Notes: generated by a model not told the origin, from the letters alone. A stretch of DNA of 64,000 nucleotides from Rhodococcus rhodochrous (GCF_900187265.1 NZ_LT906450.1:4207444-4271443), one strand, 5' to 3'; counted from the first letter of the stretch, positions 27,248-37,104 are shown. A program made the numbers and translations.

Positions 27248-27976
27248 ATAGGTGTCCATCACCCAGCCGCGGGCCTGCTTGGCCCGCGCACGGGCCTCAC
27301 GGATCGCGGGAAGCACCTCGGCAAGCTTGCCCGCGACGAGTTCTTCGTCGTCGGTTCCCAGATTCGCACCCCACCACATGCTCCACGTCCCGTCGAGGTC
27401 GGCGCAGGCAAGGCCGCCGTCGAGCATCACCACGATGTTCGACGCACCCGCTGCGACGTCCCGAAGCAACCGACGACCGGTCGTCACGGTGATCGGCCCG
27501 CCGATGGTGTTGAGCACGAGACGATGTCGGGCCGCGAGCAGTTGCACGCTGCTGATACCGGGAACGACGTCGTAGTCGAACCACACCCTCCCGCGTTCGA
27601 GGATGCGTTCGACGACGCGGATCGTGCTGTCGTACAAGCTCGGATCCCCCCAGACCAGGAAGCCGACCGTCTCGTCCTCCCGAACCTGTTCGAGCAGAAC
27701 GGTCTCGTATGCCTCGGCGCGGGCGGCGTGCCAGTCGCGCACCTCGTCTCCGTAGCGCTCCGGGTTCCGGTCGCGGGGCGGGTCGGGCACCACGACCATC
27801 CGATAGGAACCGGAAGTGTGACGGCGCAGGATCTCTTCGCGGACCGCCACGAGATCGTCCACGCCCCGCTTCTTGTCGGGCACAAGGAAGACGTCGACGC
27901 TCTCGAGGGCGCGCACCGCCGCCACCGTGAGATCGTCCGGTCCCCCGGGGCCGATCCCGATGAGCCGAACCCTCAC
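27230..27976 (-). CDS. cobF: Precorrin-6A synthase (deacetylating)
   Basis: A 248-residue tetrapyrrole methylase that methylates C1 and removes the acetyl group from precorrin-5 in the oxygen-dependent B12 pathway. It shows the family start RLIGIGPGGPDDLTVAAVRA, VWGDPSLYDS and VVPGISSVQLLAA. It starts at GTG 27976, overlapping the cobN stop by four bases (GTGA), so it is coupled to cobN and lies under the riboswitch at 31637-31807. cobF is reported lost in M. tuberculosis, so its presence supports a complete de novo route in this strain. Confidence 0.94.
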   Translation of the reverse strand: MRVRLIGIGPGGPDDLTVAAVRALESVDVFLVPDKKRGVDDLVAVREEILRRHTSGSYRMVVVPDPPRDRNPERYGDEVRDWHAARAEAYETVLLEQVREDETVGFLVWGDPSLYDSTIRVVERILERGRVWFDYDVVPGISSVQLLAARHRLVLNTIGGPITVTTGRRLLRDVAAGASNIVVMLDGGLACADLDGTWSMWWGANLGTDDEELVAGKLAEVLPAIREARARAKQARGWVMDTYLLRRG

Positions 27977-30900
27977 CCCCGGTCCTCGAGATCGCCCTCG
28001 ACGTCGAGATAGGCCTGCTGCAGTCTGTTCATCGTCTCGGGATCCGGTTCGGACCACAGCCCGCGATCGGCCGCCTCGGTGAGCCGTTCGACGATCCCGC
28101 GCAGCGCCCACGGATTCGCTTCGCGGAGGAACTGCTGGTTCTCCGGGTCGAGCGCATAGTTCTGTGCGAGCGACTCGTACATCCAGTCCTCGACCACACC
28201 GGCAGTGGCGTCGTAGCCGAACAGGTAGTCGACGGTCGCGGCGAGTTCGAATGCGCCCTTGTAGCCGTGCCGGCGCATCGCACCGATCCACCGCGGGTTG
28301 ACGACCCGAGCGCGGAAGACCCGTGCGGTCTCCTCCGCCAGTGAGCGGGTGCGCACCGCATCGGGGGTGGTGGAATCGCCGATGTATGCCTTCGGGTCGG
28401 TGCCCGTCAGCGCCCGCACCGTTGCGACCATGCCGCCGTGGTACTGGAAGTAGTCGTCGGAGTCGGCGATGTCGTGTTCGCGGGTGTCGGTGTTCTTCGC
28501 CGCCACCGCGATCCGTCGATAGTTCGCACGCATGTCGTCGGCGGCCGGAACACCGTGCAGCCCACGCCCGTAGGCGAATCCGCCCCAGGCCGTGTAGACC
28601 TCGGCGAGATCGGCGTCGGTACGCCAGTTGCCTGAGTCGATGAGTTGCAGGATGCCGGCACCGTACGAGCCGGGCTTCGATCCGAAGATGCGCCGTACCG
28701 CACGGTCGGCGTCGCCGTGTTCGGCTTCGTCCCGCCGAGCGTGGGCTCGCACGTAGTTCTGCTCGTCGGGTTCGTCGAGGGCGGCGACCATGCGGATCGC
28801 GTCGTCGAGCATCCCGATGACGTGTGGGAACGCGTCCCGGAAGAAGCCGGAGATCCGGACCGTGACGTCGATGCGGGGCCGGCCGAGTTCCTCGAGCGGG
28901 ATCACGGTCAGTTCGCGCACCCGACGCGACTCGGCGTCCCATTCCGGCCGCACACCGATGAGTGCGAGCACTTCGGCGATGTCGTCGCCGGCGGTGCGCA
29001 TCGCCGAGGTCCCCCACACCGACAGGCCGACCGACTGCGGGTACTCCCCCGTGTCGGCGAGATACCGCCCGATCAGATTGTCCGCCAACGCGACACCGGT
29101 GTCGTAGGCGAGCCGGCTCGGGACGGCTTTCGGGTCGACGGTGTAGAAGTTGCGCCCGGTCGGCAGCACGTTGACCAGGCCGCGCAAGGGTGAGCCGGAC
29201 GGACCGGCCGGGACGTATCCACCATCGAGTGCGTGCAGCACCGCGTCGAGTTCGACCCTTGTGCCCGCGAGGCGGGGAACCACTTCGTCGGCAGCGAAGG
29301 TGAGCACCCTCGCGACCTCGGAATCAGGATGGCCGAGCACGGTTTCGACGATGCGTGCAGATGACCCGGCGTGCCAACCGTCGTCCTCCATGGCCTCCAC
29401 GAGCGACCGCGCGACGCTCTCGACGGCATCGACCTCCTTCGACGGAGCATCGGACTTCAGCCCGAGTGCGGTGCGCAGACCCGGGACGGCGTTGCTCCTG
29501 CCGCCCCACACCTGCGCGGCCCGCAGTATCGACAACACGAGATTCACTCGCGCCTCGCCGGTCGGCGCGTCGCCGAGGACGTGCAGGCCGTCGCGGATCT
29601 GCGCGTCCTTGACCTCGCACAACCATCCGTCGACGTGCAACAGGAAGTCGTCGAATTCGGCGTCGTGCGGGCGGTCGTCGAGTCCGAGATCGTGGTCCAG
29701 CTTCGCCGCCTGGATGAGCGTCCAGATCTGCGCCCGGATCGCGGGCAGTTTCGCCGGATCCATCGCGGCGATGTTCGAGTACTCGTCGAGCAGCTGTTCG
29801 AGACGAGCGATGTCGCCGTAGGATTCGGCGCGCGCCATGGGCGGGATGAGGTGGTCGACGATCGTCGCGTGCGCTCGGCGTTTGGCCTGCGCCCCTTCGC
29901 CCGGATCGTTGACGAGGAACGGGTAGATCAGCGGCAGGTTACCGATCGCGGCGTCGGTCGCGCAGGCGGCGGACAGACCCGCGTTCTTGCCCGGCAGCCA
30001 CTCCATCGACCCGTGTTTGCCGAGATGCACCACGGCGTCGGCACCGAAGCCGTGCTCGACCCACTTGTAGGCGGCGAGGTAGTGGTGCGAGGGTGCCATG
30101 TCGGGATCGTGGTAGATCGCCACCGGATTCTCGCCGAATCCGCGGGGCGGCTGGATCATCAGCACCACGTTGCCGGCTTGCAGGGTCGCCAGCACGATGG
30201 CGTCACCGTCGACGAACAACCGTCCCGGTGCCGGTCCCCACGCTTCGATCATGGCGTCGGTGAGCTCGGCCGGTAGACCGTCGGTCCACCGAAGATAGTC
30301 GGAGGTGCTCACCCGCACCGGATTTCCGGCGAGTTGTTCGGCGGTGAGCCACTCCTCGTCCTGCCCGCCGGCATCGATCAGGGCATGGATCAAGGCGTTT
30401 CCCGCCTCGGCGTCGTCCTCGACGTCCATACCGGGGAAACCGTCGCCGAGGTCGTATCCGGCATCGCGCAGCGCGCGCAGCATCCGGATCGCCGACACCG
30501 GCGTGTCGAGACCGACGGCGTTGCCGACACGGGAATGTTTGGTCGGGTAGGCGGACAACATGACCGCGATCCGGCGCTGCTCCGGAGGCACATGTCGTAA
30601 TCGCGCGTGAGCCACAGCGATACCGGCGACGCGCCGACACCGTTCCGGGTCGGTGACGTAGCGGGGCAGACCGTCGGCATCGAGTTCCTTGAACGAGAAC
30701 GGAACCGTGATGATGCGTCCGTCGAATTCGGGGACGGCGATCTGCGTGGCCGAATCGAGCGGCGACACACCGTCGTCCGATTCCGCCCAGTCGTCACGAC
30801 TCCACGTCAGGCACAGAGCCTGCAGGATCGGGATGTCGAGCGCGGCGAGCGCTCCGACGTCCCACGCCTCGTCCTCGCCTCCCGCGCTCACGGCGGCAGG

Positions 30901-31572
30901 TCTGGTGCCACCGGCAGCCAGCACCGTCACGACCAGCGCGTCGAGGGTGCCGAGTTCGGCGAGCAGATCCTCGGGCGCTCCACGCAGCGACGCGCAGTGG
31001 ATCACGACGCCGCAAGCCGTGCCGGTCGCGTCGATCGCGTCGGCGAGATCGTGCGCGAACTGCACGTTTCCGCTGGTGTGGTGGGCTCGGTAGAACAACA
31101 CGCCGACGCGCGGCAACCCCTCGCCGTCGACCGGATCGGGACGGTCGAGCACACCCCATTCGGGCAGCTCGGCGGGTGGTTCGAAACCCTCACCGCCGAG
31201 CAGCACGGTGTCGCTCAGAAAGGCGTGGAGCTGCCCGAGATTGGCCGGGCCGCCGTGCGCGAGATAGCGATGCGCTTCGGCGGCGATGCCGATCGGCACC
31301 GTCGAACGCCCCATGAGCTCGGCGTCCGGGGTCTGTTCACCGCCGAGGACGACCACCGGCACACCCGCGGCGAGCACGGTATCGAGTCCCGCCTGCCAAC
31401 TCCGAGCGGAACCCAGGATCCGCACCACGACCAGGGCGGATCCGCCGAGCAGCGCGGGCAGTTCGGCGGACACGTCGAGGCGCGACGGGTTGCCGAGCAC
31501 CCAGTCGGCACCGCTCGACCGCGCCGACAGCAGGTCGGTGTCGGACGTCGACAACAAAGTCAGGCGCGTCAC
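27973..31572 (-). CDS. cobN: Cobaltochelatase subunit CobN
   Basis: A 1199-residue protein, the family's usual size, the large subunit that binds hydrogenobyrinate a,c-diamide and inserts cobalt with ATP-driven partner subunits. Characteristic segments are HHTSGNVQFAHDLADAID, LGKHGSMEWLPGKNAGLS, PTGRNFYTVDPKAVPSRLAY and YKGAFELAATVDYLFGYDA. The GTG at 31572 is chosen because homology begins with TRLTLLSTSDTDLLSAR; the frame is open further up but runs through the riboswitch. No CobS or CobT gene is here; the fused AAA/VWA protein at 39488 is the likely partner. Confidence 0.95.
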   Translation of the reverse strand: MTRLTLLSTSDTDLLSARSSGADWVLGNPSRLDVSAELPALLGGSALVVVRILGSARSWQAGLDTVLAAGVPVVVLGGEQTPDAELMGRSTVPIGIAAEAHRYLAHGGPANLGQLHAFLSDTVLLGGEGFEPPAELPEWGVLDRPDPVDGEGLPRVGVLFYRAHHTSGNVQFAHDLADAIDATGTACGVVIHCASLRGAPEDLLAELGTLDALVVTVLAAGGTRPAAVSAGGEDEAWDVGALAALDIPILQALCLTWSRDDWAESDDGVSPLDSATQIAVPEFDGRIITVPFSFKELDADGLPRYVTDPERCRRVAGIAVAHARLRHVPPEQRRIAVMLSAYPTKHSRVGNAVGLDTPVSAIRMLRALRDAGYDLGDGFPGMDVEDDAEAGNALIHALIDAGGQDEEWLTAEQLAGNPVRVSTSDYLRWTDGLPAELTDAMIEAWGPAPGRLFVDGDAIVLATLQAGNVVLMIQPPRGFGENPVAIYHDPDMAPSHHYLAAYKWVEHGFGADAVVHLGKHGSMEWLPGKNAGLSAACATDAAIGNLPLIYPFLVNDPGEGAQAKRRAHATIVDHLIPPMARAESYGDIARLEQLLDEYSNIAAMDPAKLPAIRAQIWTLIQAAKLDHDLGLDDRPHDAEFDDFLLHVDGWLCEVKDAQIRDGLHVLGDAPTGEARVNLVLSILRAAQVWGGRSNAVPGLRTALGLKSDAPSKEVDAVESVARSLVEAMEDDGWHAGSSARIVETVLGHPDSEVARVLTFAADEVVPRLAGTRVELDAVLHALDGGYVPAGPSGSPLRGLVNVLPTGRNFYTVDPKAVPSRLAYDTGVALADNLIGRYLADTGEYPQSVGLSVWGTSAMRTAGDDIAEVLALIGVRPEWDAESRRVRELTVIPLEELGRPRIDVTVRISGFFRDAFPHVIGMLDDAIRMVAALDEPDEQNYVRAHARRDEAEHGDADRAVRRIFGSKPGSYGAGILQLIDSGNWRTDADLAEVYTAWGGFAYGRGLHGVPAADDMRANYRRIAVAAKNTDTREHDIADSDDYFQYHGGMVATVRALTGTDPKAYIGDSTTPDAVRTRSLAEETARVFRARVVNPRWIGAMRRHGYKGAFELAATVDYLFGYDATAGVVEDWMYESLAQNYALDPENQQFLREANPWALRGIVERLTEAADRGLWSEPDPETMNRLQQAYLDVEGDLEDRG

Positions 31573-31636
31573 GACGCAACCCGAAAACGCAGGCGTACAG
31601 CCATGTTCAGTCTCCAAAACCCTCGTGGACCTCACG

Positions 31637-31807
31637 TGCCGTGGCCGGTCTCCTGGCTGACGGGTCGTCGCTGCTCCACCGACCTTCCCGGACCGAGATC
31701 CAGTGGCCTCCGCACCGGCGGACCGGTACGGACGAGGGCGAGCAACTATCCGCTCACAGTGGCGAGGGCCGCGCCGGTTTCCCACCGGCTTCCCGAGCAC
31801 CACGGCA
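31637..31807 (-). promoter_or_regulatory. Cobalamin riboswitch ahead of cobN-cobF
   Basis: On the minus strand GCCGTGGTGC pairs with the downstream CCACGGCAC to form P1. Inside are GGGAAGCCGGTGGGAAACCG, GCGCGGCCCTCGCCACTGTG, the CCACTGG segment, GGGAAGGTCGG and GTCAGCCAGGAGACCGGCC, the classic AdoCbl switch order. It ends 65 bases before the cobN GTG. The opposite strand is the only upstream DNA available to cobG (start 31857). Confidence 0.92.
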
Positions 31808-31856
31808 AGCCGAGAGTAGCGCACCCGGCCGGAAAGGTGTGCAACCATGTGCGTCC

Positions 31857-32927
31857 GTGGATGCTCTGCCACCCTCTCTCCCTCCCGATCGGTGCCCCGG
31901 AATCCTTCGCCCGCATGTCGCGGCGGACGGTGCATTGGTGCGGCTTCGCGCGCCCGGAGGGCAGGTGCCCGCCGGTGCGCTCCGAGCACTGTCGAACGCG
32001 TCGATCGCCTACGCCGACGGCGACGTGCATCTGACGTCGCGCGGAAACCTGCAGCTCAGAGGCATCGACCTCGACGAGGACGGTGCCGTCCCCACGGGAC
32101 TGGCCGATGCCGTCGCCGCGGCCGGCCTGCTCCCGTCGGCGAGCCACGAACGGGTGCGGAACATCGTCGCGTCGCCGCTGTCGGGTCTCGTGGGCGGACT
32201 CGCCGACGTCCGGCCTCTCGTCCGCGAACTCGATACCGGGCTGTGCGCCGATCCGGCCCTCGTCAACCTACCGGGCCGGTTCCTGTTCGGCCTCGACGAC
32301 GGTCGCGGCGACATCGCCGCCTTGCGGTGCGACCTCACCGCTGTCGCACTCGACGACGGCACCGCACGCATCGTCGTGGGTGGTCTCGACGGGCCGACGG
32401 TGCCACTCGCGGAGGCTCCGGAGACGCTCCTGCGACTCGCCCGCCGCTTCGTCGAGATCCGCGGGTCGGTGTGGCACGTGCGCCAACTTCCGCGTGCGGG
32501 AGCGGAACTCGACGGTACCCTTCCCACATCACGGCCACCGGCCGTCACGATGCCGTACGGCACGCTCGGCGACGCGGTATCGGTGCTGGTCCCGCTGGGA
32601 ATTCTCACCCCCGCTATGGTCGCTGCCCTGCCCGATCGCGGTGTGGTCGTCACGCCGTGGCGCGGCCTGGTACTCCCGTCCGGGTCGAATCTCGTTGCGC
32701 TGCGCGAAACCGGCTTCGAGACGGCCCCGGATTCGGCGTGGCAGCGGGTGACCGCGTGCACGGGAGCACCCGGGTGTAGCCTCGCCGGAGGTGACACCCG
32801 AGCGCTGGCTCGCCGGATCGTCGCCGGAGATACCACCGATTCCCGAATTCACGTCGCCGGATGCGAACGCGCCTGCGGCGCACCGCACTCGCCTCACCGC
32901 CTCGTTTTCGCCAGGAGCACCCCGTGA
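31857..32927 (+). CDS. cobG: Precorrin-3B synthase
   Basis: A 356-residue member of the nitrite/sulfite-reductase ferredoxin-like family; CobG hydroxylates precorrin-3A to precorrin-3B with oxygen. Four late cysteines suit an Fe-S cluster: Cys301, Cys307, Cys336 and Cys340 (TACTGAPGCSLAGG; HVAGCERACGAPHSPH). The N-terminus DRCPGILRPHVAADGALVRL is typical. The GTG at 31857 is my choice; GTG 31839 is also in frame but too close to the GGAAAGG ribosome-like site. It is the first gene of cobG-cobH-cobIJ, divergent from cobN, and its stop overlaps the cobH start (GTGA). Confidence 0.88.
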   Translation: MDALPPSLPPDRCPGILRPHVAADGALVRLRAPGGQVPAGALRALSNASIAYADGDVHLTSRGNLQLRGIDLDEDGAVPTGLADAVAAAGLLPSASHERVRNIVASPLSGLVGGLADVRPLVRELDTGLCADPALVNLPGRFLFGLDDGRGDIAALRCDLTAVALDDGTARIVVGGLDGPTVPLAEAPETLLRLARRFVEIRGSVWHVRQLPRAGAELDGTLPTSRPPAVTMPYGTLGDAVSVLVPLGILTPAMVAALPDRGVVVTPWRGLVLPSGSNLVALRETGFETAPDSAWQRVTACTGAPGCSLAGGDTRALARRIVAGDTTDSRIHVAGCERACGAPHSPHRLVFARSTP

Positions 32928-33574
32928 CCCTTCGACCTCCCCCGCGTCGGTACGACTACGTCACCGACGGCGCCGAGATCTACGTCCGGTCGTTCGCGAC
33001 GATCCGCGCCGAGTCGGAGCTGTCCGCGATTCCTGCGAGTGCGGAGAAGGTCGCGGTCCGGATGATCCATGCAAGCGGGCAGACCGATCTGGCACGAGAT
33101 CTCGTGATCCACTCCGATCTTGTTCCGTCCGCCCGCACTGCTCTGAACGCAGGTGCTCCGATCCTCACCGACGCGAACATGGTGGCCTCCGGGGTCACCC
33201 GTACGCGCCTGCCCGCGGGCAACGACGTGGTGTGCCTGCTCGCCGACCCACGTGTCCCCGAACTCGCCGAGCGGTGGGGCACGACCCGCTCCGCAGCGGC
33301 GGTGTCGTTGTGGGCCGACCGCCTCGAAGGCTCCGTCGTCGCGATAGGCAATGCCCCGACGGCCCTGTTCCATCTGCTCGAGATGCTCGACGACGGCGCC
33401 CCGCGACCGGCCGCGATCGTCGGTGTTCCCGTCGGGTTCATCGGCGCCGCGGAGTCGAAGGAGGCGCTGCTCGACCATCCGCTGCAGATCCCCCATCTGG
33501 TGGTGCGGGGGCGCCGCGGCGGGTCGGCGATGGCGTCGTCCGCGATCAATGCACTTGCCCAGGAGAAGGAATGA
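32924..33574 (+). CDS. cobH: Precorrin-8X methylmutase
   Basis: A 216-residue CobH/CbiC protein that shifts a methyl group from C11 to C12 to give hydrogenobyrinate. The catalytic histidine is His49 in VRMIHASGQTD; AGAPILTDANMVASGVTR and VGVPVGFIGAAESKEAL are family hallmarks. It starts at GTG 32924, overlapping the cobG stop; its stop overlaps the cobIJ ATG (ATGA). The three genes are therefore tightly coupled in the order seen in M. tuberculosis (cobG, cobH, cobI). Confidence 0.95.
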   Translation: MTLRPPPRRYDYVTDGAEIYVRSFATIRAESELSAIPASAEKVAVRMIHASGQTDLARDLVIHSDLVPSARTALNAGAPILTDANMVASGVTRTRLPAGNDVVCLLADPRVPELAERWGTTRSAAAVSLWADRLEGSVVAIGNAPTALFHLLEMLDDGAPRPAAIVGVPVGFIGAAESKEALLDHPLQIPHLVVRGRRGGSAMASSAINALAQEKE

Positions 33575-35142
33575 GCGACACGATGCCAGGCAGGTTCTAC
33601 GGCGTGGGCCTCGGTCCCGGTGATCCCGAACTCATCACACGCAAGGCCGCGCGGCTGATCGCCGAGGCCGACGTGCTCGCCTACTATTCCGGCACGCACG
33701 GCCGCTCCATCGCCCGGTCGATCGCCGCCGACCTGATCCCGGACGGGGTGATCGAGGAACTGCTCGTGTACCCGGTGACGACGGGCACCACCGATCACCC
33801 GGGCGGCTACGACGGTGCGATCGCCGATTTCTACGACGAGTCCGCCGCCCGGCTGGCCGTCCACCTCGACGCGGGACGCACCGTCGTCGTGCTCTGCGAA
33901 GGCGACCCCCTGTTCTACGGCTCGTACATGTACCTGCACGACCGCCTCGCTCCGCGATACCCGACGGAAGTGGTGCCGGGGGTGACGTCGGTGTCCGCCG
34001 CATCTGCTGCGGCCGCCGAACCGATGGTGCGCCGCACCGACGTCCTCACCATCCTGCCCGGCACGTTGCCCGCCCCGGAACTCGCACGGCGGCTCGCCGA
34101 CACCGACGGCGCGGCGATCATGAAGCTGGGCAGGACGTTTCCCGCCGTCCGGGAAGCTCTCGCCCAGTCCGGTCGCCTCGACGACGCCGTCTATGTCGAA
34201 CGCGCGTCGATGGATCGGCAACGCATCCTGCCGGTCACCGAGGTCGACGCCGACGCGGTGCCGTACTTCTCGGTGATCCTCACGGCCGGTGACCGCTCGC
34301 CGAGGAATCGCGCCGTCGCCGACCGATCACGGCCCTCCGTAGCGACCGAGGTGACACATCCGGAGGCGAACGAACTGTTCGTCGTCGGGTTGGGTCCCGC
34401 GGACGAGAAGTGGCTGACCGCCGAGGCCGCCGACGCACTCGCGCAGGTCGATCACGTCGTCGGATACGGACCGTATGTCGATCGCGTCCCGGTACGTCCC
34501 GGCCTGCACCGTCATTCGAGTGGCAACACCGTCGAGGTCGACCGCGCGCGATTCGCTCTCGACCTCGCGCTGGCGGGCGAGAAGGTCGCGGTGGTCTCCG
34601 GTGGCGACGCCGGGGTGTTCGGGATGGCGTCCGCGGTGTTCGAGGCCGCCCAGGACGACACCTACGCGTCGGTGCCGATCCGCGTCCTGCCGGGTGTCTC
34701 CGCGGTGCAGGCCGTCGCGGCGCGTGCCGGCGCCCCGATCGGCGGCGACTTCGCGGTGATGAGCCTGTCGGATCGACTCAAGCCGTGGGACGTGATCGAG
34801 AAGCGGTTGGCTGCGGTGTCGGAGGCCGATCTCGTCCTGGGCATCTACAACCCGGCGTCCCGGTCTCGGACCACGCAGGTCGCGGATGCGAGAACGGTAC
34901 TGCTGAAGCATCGTCCGGCCGACACCGTCGTCGTGATCGGGCGCGATGTGGGACGGCCCGGTGAGTCGCTCGAGGTCACGACACTCGAGAAACTGGATCC
35001 GGCGAACATCGACATGAAGTGCCTGCTCATCGTCGGCGCTGCGGGCACCTCCGTGACACCGACCGGCGCGGTGTGGACGAAACGGTCGGTGGACGGTCAG
35101 AGTGCGGGATCGTCGACGACCGACTGGACGAGCCGGCCGTAG
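33571..35142 (+). CDS. cobIJ: Fused precorrin-2 C20- / precorrin-3B C17-methyltransferase
   Basis: A 523-residue fusion of two tetrapyrrole methylases. CobI (about residues 1-245) starts GRFYGVGLGPGDPELITRKA and has CEGDPLFYGSYMYL; CobJ (about 268-510) has ELFVVGLGPADEKWLTAEA, VVSGGDAGVFGMASAVFE and LVLGIYNPASRSRT with DVGRPGESLEVTTL. The two carry out C20 methylation and the ring-contracting C17 methylation. The same fusion is found in mycobacteria. The start is ATG 33571, coupled to cobH. The 3' end overlaps the convergent tetR gene by 46 bases. Confidence 0.95.
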   Translation: MSDTMPGRFYGVGLGPGDPELITRKAARLIAEADVLAYYSGTHGRSIARSIAADLIPDGVIEELLVYPVTTGTTDHPGGYDGAIADFYDESAARLAVHLDAGRTVVVLCEGDPLFYGSYMYLHDRLAPRYPTEVVPGVTSVSAASAAAAEPMVRRTDVLTILPGTLPAPELARRLADTDGAAIMKLGRTFPAVREALAQSGRLDDAVYVERASMDRQRILPVTEVDADAVPYFSVILTAGDRSPRNRAVADRSRPSVATEVTHPEANELFVVGLGPADEKWLTAEAADALAQVDHVVGYGPYVDRVPVRPGLHRHSSGNTVEVDRARFALDLALAGEKVAVVSGGDAGVFGMASAVFEAAQDDTYASVPIRVLPGVSAVQAVAARAGAPIGGDFAVMSLSDRLKPWDVIEKRLAAVSEADLVLGIYNPASRSRTTQVADARTVLLKHRPADTVVVIGRDVGRPGESLEVTTLEKLDPANIDMKCLLIVGAAGTSVTPTGAVWTKRSVDGQSAGSSTTDWTSRP

Positions 35143-35645
35143 GTCTCGATCAGCGACTCGCTGGGCATCTCGTCGCGCGGCAGCAACTCGAACGTCCTCA
35201 GGCTGCCCGCCAGTCCCAGCAGGAGGGTGACGACGATCTGCGAGCGCACCAGCCCTGCCGATTCGTCCCCGATCAGTGCCGCGATGCGGGCGACGACCCG
35301 CTCGTTCGTCCGTGCGCGGGCCACAGCCGGATCCGCTGCCTCACGGACCAGGAAGGGTGCCACCGCCCAGAAGTCGTAGTCGTCCGAATCCCGTCGCTCG
35401 ACGACCGCACGCACCATCCGGTACCCGACCGGCTCGTCGTGACGCGTGGCTTCGGCGAGTCCGGGCGAGTCCGGAGCTGCCGCCTGGAAGAGCTCGGCCT
35501 TGCTGCCGGTCAGTTTCATCACGAGAGCCGGTGAGACACCGGCTGCTTCGGCGACGTCCCTGATCGTGGTGCCGTTGAATCCGCGCTCGGCGAACAGCGG
35601 TCGTGCGGCGTCGAGGATGACGTCGCGGGTGGTTCGCTCGGTCAC
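35097..35645 (-). CDS. TetR-family repressor of the adjacent efflux pump
   Basis: A 182-residue TetR protein: DNA-binding helices at residues about 5-50 (ILDAARPLFAERGFNGTTI, RDVAEAAGVSPALVMKLTGS) and a ligand-binding C-terminal domain. It starts with GTG at 35645, directly against the MFS stop codon (35646-35648) with no gap, so it is coupled to the pump gene. The likely operator is the double palindrome at 37105-37151 upstream of the MFS gene. Its 3' end lies inside the end of cobIJ on the other strand. Confidence 0.88.
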   Translation of the reverse strand: MTERTTRDVILDAARPLFAERGFNGTTIRDVAEAAGVSPALVMKLTGSKAELFQAAAPDSPGLAEATRHDEPVGYRMVRAVVERRDSDDYDFWAVAPFLVREAADPAVARARTNERVVARIAALIGDESAGLVRSQIVVTLLLGLAGSLRTFELLPRDEMPSESLIETYGRLVQSVVDDPAL

Positions 35646-37076
35646 CTACGCCTTCGCCTCCACGGATGCGTCCGCAACGCTCGTCGTCGACGGTCGATGC
35701 CTCGGAAGGAACATGGCTGCCAGGCCAGCGGAGAACGTCGCGACGCCGGCGATCCCGAACATCGCCACGAAGGCGCTGTGGGCCGGGAAGACCGTCCCGG
35801 CGACTTCCATGGTGAGCCCGGCGACCAGTGCCGCGACCACCGCGCTCATGCTCGACGATCCGATCGTCCTCAGCAGGCTGTTGAGTCCGTTGGCCGCTGC
35901 GGTCTCCGAGAGCGGGACGGCACCCATGATCAACGCCGGCATGGTCGCGAAGGCCATCGCGTTACCGATGCTGACGAGGACGCTCCCGATGACGATGAGT
36001 GCGACGGTGTCGTCGAAGACCATGCGGAATCCGTAGGCCACGGTCATGAGCAGTCCTGCGGCCAACAGAGTGGTGCGGCCGCCGAATCGTGCGGTCATGC
36101 GCGCCGACAGCGGAGAGACGACAAGCATGGTGAGTCCACCCGGAACCATGCACAGACCCGCGGTCGCCGCACTGAGACCGAATCCGAAACCGGTGATCTC
36201 CGGAAGTTGCAGTTGCTGCGTCGTGGAGAGGGTGTTCGCATACGCCGCGAAGCCGACGAAGAGCCCGGCGATGTTGGTGAGCAGAACAGGGCGACGGGAC
36301 GAGACCCGCAGATCCACCATCGGGACGGGAACGCGCAGTTCGTACGGGACCCAGATCGCGAGAACGACGGCGGCCGCCCCGAGGCTCACGAGGGTCTGCG
36401 GACTCGACCAGCCCCAGACCGGTCCCTTCGAGATCCCGAGCAGCAGCGCCACCAGAGCGAGCGACAACAGCACTGCGCCGACGAGGTCGAAGCGGCCCCG
36501 GGTACCCGAGGCGCCCGCCGGGACCGTGACGAGGATGCCGACCAGCAGGAGCACACCGGCAGCCGCCGAGACGTAGAAGACCGAGGCCCACCCCAGGGTG
36601 TCGTAGAGAACGCCCGCTGCCGGTAGACCCAGTGCGCCACCGATGCCCATCGTGGCACTGGTCAGCGCCACCGCGCTCGCGACCTTCTCGCGGGGCAGCA
36701 GGTCGCGCAGCACGGCCATGGCGACCGGGATGAGTGCCGAGGAGAAGCCCTGCAGCGCGCGGCCGACGAGGACGGCGATGTAGCTCCCGCCGAGCGCGGC
36801 GATCAACGACCCCACGACCATCATCGCCAGCGACAGCACCATCATCCGGCGCTTGCCGAACATGTCGGCCGACCGGGAGACGATGGGGGTCGCCACCGCT
36901 CCGGTCAGCAACGTGATGGTGACCAGCCAGGTCGCGGCGCCGGCCGAGACGTCGAGGATCTCCGGGAAGTCCGGGAGCAGCGGAATGACCAGCGTGGTCT
37001 GCAGAGCCGCGACGAGACCCGCCAGGCTCAGCAGCGTCGTGACCGTCGTGCTCGACGCCGATGTCGTTCGTCCCAT
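35646..37076 (-). CDS. MFS drug-efflux transporter (DHA family)
   Basis: A 476-residue major-facilitator antiporter with about 14 membrane segments. It has the conserved loop GKRRMMVLS, motif C-like segment SATMGIGGALGLPAAGVLYD, and RALQGFSSALIPVAMAVLRD, typical of proton-coupled multidrug exporters. The ATG at 37076 has GGAG eight bases upstream. It is first in an operon with tetR. It is inserted between cobIJ and cobM, the place where mycobacteria carry cobK nearby, and has no evident link to B12. Confidence 0.88.
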   Translation of the reverse strand: MGRTTSASSTTVTTLLSLAGLVAALQTTLVIPLLPDFPEILDVSAGAATWLVTITLLTGAVATPIVSRSADMFGKRRMMVLSLAMMVVGSLIAALGGSYIAVLVGRALQGFSSALIPVAMAVLRDLLPREKVASAVALTSATMGIGGALGLPAAGVLYDTLGWASVFYVSAAAGVLLLVGILVTVPAGASGTRGRFDLVGAVLLSLALVALLLGISKGPVWGWSSPQTLVSLGAAAVVLAIWVPYELRVPVPMVDLRVSSRRPVLLTNIAGLFVGFAAYANTLSTTQQLQLPEITGFGFGLSAATAGLCMVPGGLTMLVVSPLSARMTARFGGRTTLLAAGLLMTVAYGFRMVFDDTVALIVIGSVLVSIGNAMAFATMPALIMGAVPLSETAAANGLNSLLRTIGSSSMSAVVAALVAGLTMEVAGTVFPAHSAFVAMFGIAGVATFSAGLAAMFLPRHRPSTTSVADASVEAKA

Positions 37077-37104
37077 GTCCCCATCTCCGTTGCCCCCCCC
37101 CTGC

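Noticed and set aside
31573-31989. Upstream extension of the cobN frame by about 140 residues.
   Set aside because: It translates the cobalamin riboswitch and part of the cobG start region; CobN homology begins at 31572.
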